Notes under the pieces: model-generated
Databases searched by the model: none
Told to the model about the DNA's origin: nothing
Seen by the model: only the letters and a program-made list of their open reading frames with translations
Translations under genes and position numbers: made by a program
Assembly: GCA_001604135.1 (NCBI GenBank)
Contig: LVAT01000010.1
Span: 124,001-188,000 of the forward strand
Source: Clostridiales bacterium Firm_14
Lineage (GTDB): Bacteria; Bacillota; Clostridia; Saccharofermentanales; Saccharofermentanaceae
Reading direction: 5' to 3'
Length of the DNA stretch: 64,000 bases
Shown: in pieces, positions 58,885 through 64,000 of the stretch
How the letters are laid out: the number at the start of each line of letters is the position of its first letter
How positions within the stretch are numbered: position 1 is the first letter of the stretch

Positions 58885-59562
58885 ATGCGTATATTGATCG
58901 CCGAAGACGAAGTCGCTACAGCAAAGGCTCTTAAGCTCCTGCTCGAGAAGGCCAAATATTCCGTTGACATCGTGCACAACGGCAATGATGCATGGTCCTA
59001 TATCTCCTCCGACACATATGAAGTCATCGTGTTAGATATCATGATGCCCGGCATGAACGGCCTCGAAGTCCTTTCTCTTATCCGCAAAAACCACATCACC
59101 ACCCCCGTACTGATGCTCACTGCAAAAGCTGAGATCGAAGACAGGGTAGCAGGACTTGAGGCCGGTGCCGATGATTACCTCCCCAAGCCTTTCGCCACGA
59201 GCGAACTGATCGCAAGGATCAAGGCTTTGGGCAGAAGGAGCGAAAACTATTCCGACTCCCTCCAAAAGGTCGGCAACCTCACACTCGACGGCAACCGCTA
59301 TGAGATGAAGGCCGGCGACAAGAGCGTCAAGCTCACAAATAAGGAATACCAGCTCATTGAGCTCTTCGTGCTGCACCCGGGCTTTGTGTTCTCCACGGAA
59401 CACCTGATGGACAGGATCTGGGGCTTTGAATCAGATTCAGACATCGATGTTGTATGGACACACATCGGATTTGTCAGGAAGAAACTGCGTTCTATCGGAG
59501 CCAACGTCGAGATCAAGACCATCCGCGGCTCCGGTTATTCTCTGGAGGAAATCAAATGCTGA
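58885..59562 (+). CDS. OmpR/PhoB-type response regulator
   Basis: From ATG 58885 (AAAGGAGG upstream; a longer frame at 58864 includes the ribosome-binding site and is not used) the protein has 225 residues. The receiver domain holds Asp7-Glu8 acid pocket, the phospho-acceptor Asp51 in VIVLDIMMPG and Lys near 101 in YLPKPF. A winged-helix OmpR-type DNA-binding domain follows (about 128-222) with RTIRGSGYSL-type ending (KTIRGSGYSLEEI). The histidine kinase gene overlaps by 7 nt, so both are made together. Confidence 0.95.
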   Translation: MRILIAEDEVATAKALKLLLEKAKYSVDIVHNGNDAWSYISSDTYEVIVLDIMMPGMNGLEVLSLIRKNHITTPVLMLTAKAEIEDRVAGLEAGADDYLPKPFATSELIARIKALGRRSENYSDSLQKVGNLTLDGNRYEMKAGDKSVKLTNKEYQLIELFVLHPGFVFSTEHLMDRIWGFESDSDIDVVWTHIGFVRKKLRSIGANVEIKTIRGSGYSLEEIKC

Positions 59563-60782
59563 AAAAACTTCGCTGGCGCTTCATCCTCGCAGCTATGGCG
59601 GCCTTTCTCGCTGTCATCGTCCTGATAGCTGCCCTGGTCAATATCTTTACACATGTGATGATTACCAACCGTATCGACCAGTCCATCGAAATGATCGTAA
59701 ATTCGGATTTCCGCGCACCTCGCGACAATATGCCTGCACCCCGCGGCGGCAATCCTTTCGGAGACCGTCCGGACATGGAATCCGGCTACATGATGCGTTT
59801 CTTCGTTGTTCGTGTCGACGGCACCGGCCAGGCAACATTTCTCTCTATGGACTTCATCGCTTCCGTCGACGAGAACAGCGCATCTGAATATGCAGATAAG
59901 GCCCTCGCCAGAAGATCTGACAAGGGTTATATCGGTAATTACCGTTACCTGAAAACAGAATCTGACGATGCCACGGTCATTATCTTCCTCAATGCCGGCA
60001 GGGAGCTTCAGATCGCAAGGTCTCTTCTCGACCTGTCCATAACAATCTCCGTTTTGAGCCTTACCCTGGTATTCATCCTTGTCGTGATCTTCTCCAAGAA
60101 GGCGATCAGACCTATCGAAAACAACATCAAGCAGCAAAAGCAGTTCATCACTGACGCCAGCCACGAACTCAAGACCCCTCTGACATCGATCTCCACGAGT
60201 CTTGACGTCATAACCGCAGAACACGGCGAAGACGAATGGACCGATAATATCAGGAAGCAGACCGGCCGCATGACCAAGCTCGTCAGCGAGCTCGTCACCC
60301 TGTCCAGGCTCGACGAAGACCAGCCTCTGCCCAACAAGGAGAATTTCTCCTTAAGCAACGCCGCTTGGGAGACTGTCGACATCTATCAGTCCCAGGCCAA
60401 GGGCCGCGGCAAGAAGATGACCATTGATATTGCCGAGAACGTGGATCTCTTCGGCGACAAGTCCGCCATCCAACAAATGCTCTCCGTCCTCTTAGACAAC
60501 GCCGTCCGCTATTCAAATGACGAAGGCGAGATCAAGTTCTCCGTCTGCTCCAAGAAGAACAAGACGCACATCGAAGTCTACAACACCTGCGACTACGACA
60601 CCCCACCGGACGTCAACTTATTATTCGACCGCTTCTACCGCCCCGACTCTTCCAGAAACTCTGAGACCGGAGGCAACGGCGTAGGCCTCGCGATCGCCCG
60701 GGCTGTCACGGAAGCTCATGGAGGCACCATCAAGGCCATCTGCCCCGACGGTAAGAGCATGACGATAAAAGTCACGATCTGA
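59556..60782 (+). CDS. Sensor histidine kinase
   Basis: The start at 59556 lies inside the end of the regulator gene, preceded by GGAGGAAATCAA; the longer frame from 59454 overlaps far into it. The 408-residue kinase has a membrane helix (about 8-32), an outer loop rich in Pro, Arg and Gly (DFRAPRDNMPAPRGGNPF) and a second helix (about 160-182). HisKA follows with His203 in DASHELKTPLTS, and the ATPase domain with DNAVRYSNDEG, VYNTCDYDTPP and GGNGVGLAIAR. It should phosphorylate the adjacent regulator. The signal is unknown. Confidence 0.93.
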   Translation: MLKKLRWRFILAAMAAFLAVIVLIAALVNIFTHVMITNRIDQSIEMIVNSDFRAPRDNMPAPRGGNPFGDRPDMESGYMMRFFVVRVDGTGQATFLSMDFIASVDENSASEYADKALARRSDKGYIGNYRYLKTESDDATVIIFLNAGRELQIARSLLDLSITISVLSLTLVFILVVIFSKKAIRPIENNIKQQKQFITDASHELKTPLTSISTSLDVITAEHGEDEWTDNIRKQTGRMTKLVSELVTLSRLDEDQPLPNKENFSLSNAAWETVDIYQSQAKGRGKKMTIDIAENVDLFGDKSAIQQMLSVLLDNAVRYSNDEGEIKFSVCSKKNKTHIEVYNTCDYDTPPDVNLLFDRFYRPDSSRNSETGGNGVGLAIARAVTEAHGGTIKAICPDGKSMTIKVTI

Positions 60783-60817
60783 GTTGGCTATAACAGTGTT
60801 ACATTGGTGGTTTTACG

Positions 60818-60841
60818 GCCCCCGGCGTTGCGCTTGGGGGC
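60818..60841 (+). terminator. Possible terminator of the two-component operon
   Basis: GCCCCC (60818-60823) pairs with GGGGGC (60836-60841) with a 12-nt loop; only TGTTTG follows. A weak terminator at best. Confidence 0.45.
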
Positions 60842-60868
60842 TGTTTGCCGGTGTGTTTGGGGGAATGA

Positions 60869-60979
60869 CATACGAAAACGGGGTTTTCGATGATTTTGTC
60901 GGTATGTTTTATCGTCTGGCGCCCTTTTGAGGCCTAAACCGACCGACAATTTTGAGCTTTTTCGCGATTTCGTATGACA
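60869..60979. repeat. Nested inverted-repeat pair
   Basis: Four related arms alternate: CATACGAAAA (60869), TTGTCGGTATG (60896), CGACCGACAA (60940) and TTTCGTATG (60968). The outer arms AATGACATACGAAA and TTTCGTATGACATT pair with one mismatch, and the inner TTGTCGGT pairs with ACCGACAA. Unit lengths near 38-40 nt match the palindromes at 7.5, 22.1 and 26.1 kb. Confidence 0.65.
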
Positions 60980-61072
60980 TTCACCCGGCGGCTCTGCAGA
61001 TGTAACGCACTAAAAAATCATTTTCCGGAATTAGTACGCCGCAGCACGATCCCCACACACACCAAATAAAAA

Positions 61073-61098
61073 CGGCCCTGAAGCGAACCTCAGGGCCG
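61073..61098 (-). terminator. Intrinsic terminator of the putP gene
   Basis: CGGCCCTGA (61073-61081) pairs with TCAGGGCCG (61090-61098); on the minus strand TTTTTATTT follows. It is 23 nt after the stop. Confidence 0.9.
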
Positions 61099-61121
61099 GA
61101 AAGTTTTCGAGTAAACAGATA

Positions 61122-62669
61122 TCAGTCGTCGATAGTCTTGTCTGTTGCTCTTGCGAAAATGGCTTCAACTTCCTCTCCGGGAGCCTTGGTGATAATGGTT
61201 ACAACAACTGCAACGAGGAGGCCGCAGATGAAGCCCGGAACGATCTCGTAAACGCCGGTGTTGAATTTAATTGCAGGAATGATCGTGTCTGTGAAGACCA
61301 GGAGCCAAGCGATGTCGGCAACGGCGCCCGCGATGATGCCTGCAACAGCGCCCTTATAGTTAAAGCGCTTCCAGAACAGTGAGAGGATAACGACAGGTCC
61401 GAAGGATGCACCGAAGAGACCCCATGCGTTCTCAACCATGTTCATGATGTCTGCAGCCCATGACTTTTCGTTGTCGAGACCGATGCGTGCGATGAAGAAT
61501 GCAACGACAGCAACGATCAAAACGACGATACGGCCAAGCCAGAGCATTTCCTTGTCGGAAGCCTTGTCCTTGCGGATAAGGGGCTTATAGATGTCACTTG
61601 TGAATGCTGAAGAAGCAACGAGGAGCTGGGAGTCAGCCGTAGACATTGCTGCAGCGATGATAGCCGAGAGCAGGATGCCTGCTATGAAGCCCGGGAAGAT
61701 GTCGCAAACAACTTCAATGAAGATCCTCTTACGTCCGTCAGGAAGGAGGAACTCAGCAAGGGACTGGCCGTTGTTCATGATGTAAGTTCTTCCGAGATAT
61801 GCGATGACTGCAGCTGCGCCGAGAGTAAGGATTACCCAGATGATTGCAACTGTAGCAGACTTCTTGATCTGGGAAGGCTTCTCGATGGACATGAAACGAA
61901 CGAGGATGTGAGGCATACCGAAGTAACCTAAGCCCCAGCCCAAACCTGTTACGATCTCCTGCCAGGGAGCTGCGAAAGGATCAGTACCGAATGCGGAAAC
62001 GCCATCGTTGAAAGCACCGTAATAAACAGCGTCGAAGTGACCTACGGCGTTCATAACGATCGGTACTGCGAGAAGTGCGATGAGCATCATGAGGCCCTGG
62101 AAGAAGTCTGTCCAGCAAACGGCCTTATAACCGCCTAAGAATGTGTAGATGAGGATCAATACTGCGAAGATGATCATAGCGAGGTGCTGGTGTTCAGCGA
62201 ACCAAGGCAGTACTGCTGCGAAAACTGTTGTACCTGCAACGAACGCAGATGCAACATAAACTGTAAAGCTGATGAGGAAGATGACCGCGCATACGACCTT
62301 CAAAACAGAGCTCTTACTTGCGAATCTGTTTGTGAGGTACTGGGGAAGCGTGATCGAGTCGCCGGAAGCTTTGGAGAAACGGCGGAGCCTTGTAGCTACA
62401 AAGATCCAGTTGGCAGCTGTTCCTAATGCCAAACCGACACCGATCCAAACCTGTCCCATACCGAACGCGAAAAGCGAACCGGGGAAACCCATCAAAAGCC
62501 AGCCGCTCATGTCCGAAGCCTGCGCACTCATCGCAGTAACAAAAGGACCCATGTGACGACCGCCCAAGAAATACTCTTTCTCGTCACCGCCCTTACTCTT
62601 GAAGAAGAAATAGATTCCGATAGCAAGGACAACCACGAAATAGAGTATGAAAGCAATAATCTTGTCCAT
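61122..62669 (-). CDS. putP: Sodium/proline symporter PutP
   Basis: This 515-residue transporter has about 13 membrane helices and belongs to the sodium:solute symporter family. PutP marks include YFLGGRHMGPFVTAMSAQASDMSGWLL-type sequence (the SAQASDMSGW stretch at about residues 48-57), ISFTVYVASAF and ISAAAMSTADSQLLV-like sequence (SAIIAAAMSTADSQLLVAS). It should take up L-proline with Na+. AAAGGAG lies before the ATG and a TATAAT promoter box is at 62702-62707. It stands alone with its own terminator. Confidence 0.94.
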   Translation of the reverse strand: MDKIIAFILYFVVVLAIGIYFFFKSKGGDEKEYFLGGRHMGPFVTAMSAQASDMSGWLLMGFPGSLFAFGMGQVWIGVGLALGTAANWIFVATRLRRFSKASGDSITLPQYLTNRFASKSSVLKVVCAVIFLISFTVYVASAFVAGTTVFAAVLPWFAEHQHLAMIIFAVLILIYTFLGGYKAVCWTDFFQGLMMLIALLAVPIVMNAVGHFDAVYYGAFNDGVSAFGTDPFAAPWQEIVTGLGWGLGYFGMPHILVRFMSIEKPSQIKKSATVAIIWVILTLGAAAVIAYLGRTYIMNNGQSLAEFLLPDGRKRIFIEVVCDIFPGFIAGILLSAIIAAAMSTADSQLLVASSAFTSDIYKPLIRKDKASDKEMLWLGRIVVLIVAVVAFFIARIGLDNEKSWAADIMNMVENAWGLFGASFGPVVILSLFWKRFNYKGAVAGIIAGAVADIAWLLVFTDTIIPAIKFNTGVYEIVPGFICGLLVAVVVTIITKAPGEEVEAIFARATDKTIDD

Positions 62670-62701
62670 AACATACTCCTTTGGGGATTGATAACTCCCG
62701 T

Positions 62702-62730
62702 ATTATAACAGACTTCTTTTTTTGACTAAA
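62702..62730 (-). promoter_or_regulatory. Promoter of the putP gene
   Basis: TATAAT on the minus strand (62707-62702), with TTTAGTCA about 15-16 nt upstream as a weak -35, 33 nt before the ATG. Confidence 0.45.
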
Positions 62731-62792
62731 GAGAGTTGATAATAAGGAGATGTCATATGCCGGTCATATGGAATGATGTAATTAAACTATTC

Positions 62793-63155
62793 TCATTCAC
62801 CATAGAGTGTTTCAAAATACTTATCCCATTCTTCAACAGACTTTTGAACCTCTTCTGAATGCGTCAAAGACTGAGGGTGATCATAATCAACATGTGCATT
62901 GTTATATAGTTCAACACCGAAAACTGTAACCACTGTTCCTATTTCAAAATACGAATATCCGTTCTCAACATATATCCTGTGACGCTGTTCAACTTTATAA
63001 ATGGCTCCAAAAGCGACGCTGCAATACATAACCGAGCCGCCATCTTTGAAATCATACTTCCGCGGAAATAAAAGGAACGCCAGAAGAACACAAACAGCAA
63101 TAGAGATTACAACAATAATTATTTTATTTTTACTTTTATCTTGTTTTTTATGCAT
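62793..63155 (-). CDS. Small single-pass membrane protein, tandem family A
   Basis: The 120-residue product has a basic start (MHKKQDKSKNK), one membrane helix (about 11-28) and an outer domain with FPRKYDFKDGGSV ... YKVEQRHR ... GTVVTVFGVELYNNAHVDYD. The 63564 product has the same layout and wording (FPRRYSYLDGGSV, YRVEQRHR, FGIEIYNDVHTDYD), so both are copies of one family. It is followed upstream by the family B gene. Base composition is AT-rich. The function is unknown. Confidence 0.75.
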   Translation of the reverse strand: MHKKQDKSKNKIIIVVISIAVCVLLAFLLFPRKYDFKDGGSVMYCSVAFGAIYKVEQRHRIYVENGYSYFEIGTVVTVFGVELYNNAHVDYDHPQSLTHSEEVQKSVEEWDKYFETLYGE

Positions 63156-63177
63156 AATTCAGCCCATAAAACTAAAC

Positions 63178-63586
63178 TTATTTCATTCCGAACTGCAATG
63201 GTTTATATGCCCACCGCGTATACACATAAGTGCTGGATTTTACTTCAGTTGAAACAATTATACCGTTACTTATATGGTACTCCATATATTTACCATTAAA
63301 TGATATGTTGTATCCAAAAGAGTATGCACTCTGATCAGTCCAAGCAAAAACCTTTTGGATTTCTTCCCTCTTAAAGAATTCGTACACAATACAAGTTGTA
63401 GTATTGATATCAGTATATCCTGCAGGTTTAGCACAATAACACGCCTGAATATCAAGCTGGTTAATCTTACATATTAGGATTCACATTGTTTATTACATCT
63501 TCCGAAGAAATATGGCCATCGTTGTTAGCCTTGATATCAAATTCAATTTTGTTATTTGCACCATCAATTATATGGCGCTGTTTCAT
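63178..63586 (-). pseudogene. Tandem family B gene, apparently frameshifted
   Basis: Two open frames on the minus strand look like parts of one protein. The first (from about ATG 63586) reads ...KIEFDIKANNDGHISSEDV-INNVNPN and stops at 63467. The second begins after a stop near 63475, reads KINQLDIQACYCAKPAGYTD... and runs to 63178, ending TRWAYKPLQFGMK. A shift of one base near 63467-63475 would join them. The partial gene at 63943 ends almost the same way (VKSYRYFF-WWPAYAPLQY), which supports this as a real family. The 5' start is uncertain because the frame overlaps the end of the 63564 gene. A sequencing error could also explain the break. Confidence 0.5.
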
Positions 63587-63914
63587 TATAAGGGTCATGG
63601 GGCGCAACTGCCAAATCATCATAATCCGTGTGCACATCATTATATATCTCAATTCCAAAAACTGATATAACAGTCCCGTTCTCATAATAACCATAACCAT
63701 CAGCGTCTACTGCACCTGGCAGCCTGTGTCGTTGTTCTACTCTATAAATAAATCCAAAGTCAAAGCTTCCATATGCAACTGAACCACCATCAAGATAACT
63801 GTACCTGCGGGGGAACAGCATAAAAATAATCAACAGGACTATAAGTAATATCACTATAAATTTTTTCTTGTTGAATGTATTTTTATTTGTATTTTTCAAA
63901 ATAACCCTCCCCAA
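63564..63914 (-). CDS. Small single-pass membrane protein, tandem family A
   Basis: The 116-residue product begins with basic residues (MGRVILKNTNKNTFNKKK), has one membrane helix (about 19-36) and an outer domain very similar to that of the 62793 product: DGGSVAYGSFDFGFIYRVEQRHR and FGIEIYNDVHTDYDD. The end overlaps the putative start of the frameshifted family B gene. The two A genes alternate with B genes, consistent with duplication of an A-B pair. AT-rich composition is unlike the GC-richer neighbours. The function is unknown. Confidence 0.75.
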   Translation of the reverse strand: MGRVILKNTNKNTFNKKKFIVILLIVLLIIFMLFPRRYSYLDGGSVAYGSFDFGFIYRVEQRHRLPGAVDADGYGYYENGTVISVFGIEIYNDVHTDYDDLAVAPHDPYNETAPYN

Positions 63915-63942
63915 AGAAGAATAATTCTAGTTCAGTATACTT

Positions 63943-64000
63943 TTAATACTGTAATGGAGCATATGCTGGCCACCAGAAAAAGTATCTGTATGATTTAACC
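63943..64000 (-). CDS. Tandem family B gene, C-terminal end only
   Basis: The minus-strand frame enters from the right edge and ends at a TAA at 63943, giving 18 visible residues (VKSYRYFFWWPAYAPLQY). These match the end of the 63178 frame (VKSSTYVYTRWAYKPLQF) closely, so this is the next copy of family B. Nothing more can be said from so short a part. Confidence 0.55.
   Translation of the reverse strand, partial: VKSYRYFFWWPAYAPLQY

Larger units (their letters stand above)
60783..61121. other. 339-nt intergenic region with several hairpins
   Basis: The space after the kinase has no ORF I can support. It holds a GCCCCC/GGGGGC hairpin (60818-60841), a nested long inverted repeat (60863-60981) and the PutP terminator (61073-61098). 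The regions between are mostly T- and G-rich single-strand sequence. Confidence 0.6.

Noticed and set aside
1-64000. tRNA, rRNA, tmRNA or known riboswitch
   Set aside because: I looked for cloverleaf-like GGTTCRA stretches, conserved rRNA words and common riboswitch cores in intergenic spaces and saw none. A covariance-model search would be decisive.

Overview
This 64 kb window looks like chromosome from an anaerobic, Gram-positive member of the Clostridia (Bacillota). GC is moderate (estimated by eye), Shine-Dalgarno sites are strong AGGAGG types, and the content includes two ECF/XRE-type regulators, a PadR operon, an Lsa-type ABC-F protein, a GH94 disaccharide phosphorylase, an iron alcohol dehydrogenase and many small lipoproteins. 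A gut, rumen or digester commensal related to Oscillospirales or Saccharofermentans would fit, but that placement is inference. I see no rRNA, tRNA, CRISPR array, prophage or intact insertion sequence.

Layout. 1-10.5 kb: small membrane proteins, an Asp/Glu racemase, a histidine phosphatase, a SulP anion transporter, a zinc-ribbon membrane protein, a MATE exporter, a regularly spaced inverted-repeat array, an ECF sigma factor with its probable anti-sigma partner, and an XRE regulator. 10.5-21.5 kb: two GGDEF proteins, zinc-ribbon and coiled-coil membrane proteins, glycerate kinase, alanine dehydrogenase and a GH94 phosphorylase. 21.5-35 kb: a flippase-like membrane protein, a GT2 glycosyltransferase, an ACT-domain protein, a PadR/DUF2812/CPBP-protease operon, a DUF6020-like membrane protein, a flavoprotein and an ABC-F gene with an attenuator-like leader. 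35-53.3 kb: an envelope region with three large lipoproteins (apparent beta-propeller plus solute-binding domain), four small lipoproteins or partners, a membrane-tethered Ntn amide hydrolase, a possible ParB/Srx-fold protein, a metallo-beta-lactamase-fold protein and a LuxE/LuxC acyl reductase pair. 53-64 kb: methyltransferase, CorA, an ADH/SDR pair, an XRE membrane regulator, a two-component system, PutP, and an AT-rich tandem array of small membrane-protein genes that runs off the right edge.

How the parts work together. The window is dominated by signal sensing (ECF/anti-sigma, XRE, PadR, OmpR/HK, two GGDEF proteins) and by envelope proteins. Metabolic genes are single or paired: GH94 phosphorolysis, glycerate kinase, alanine dehydrogenase, ADH/SDR, PutP and the LuxCE fatty acid reductase. 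No solute-binding lipoprotein has ABC permease genes beside it.

The most unusual non-coding feature is a set of intergenic palindromes with about 8-11 nt arms and, mostly, 15-16 nt loops. The clearest case is the array at 7487-7681, where a 10-nt word occurs eight times in strictly alternating orientation every 25-28 bp. Related architectures with different arm sequences occur at 21.5, 22.1, 26.1-26.2 and 60.9 kb.
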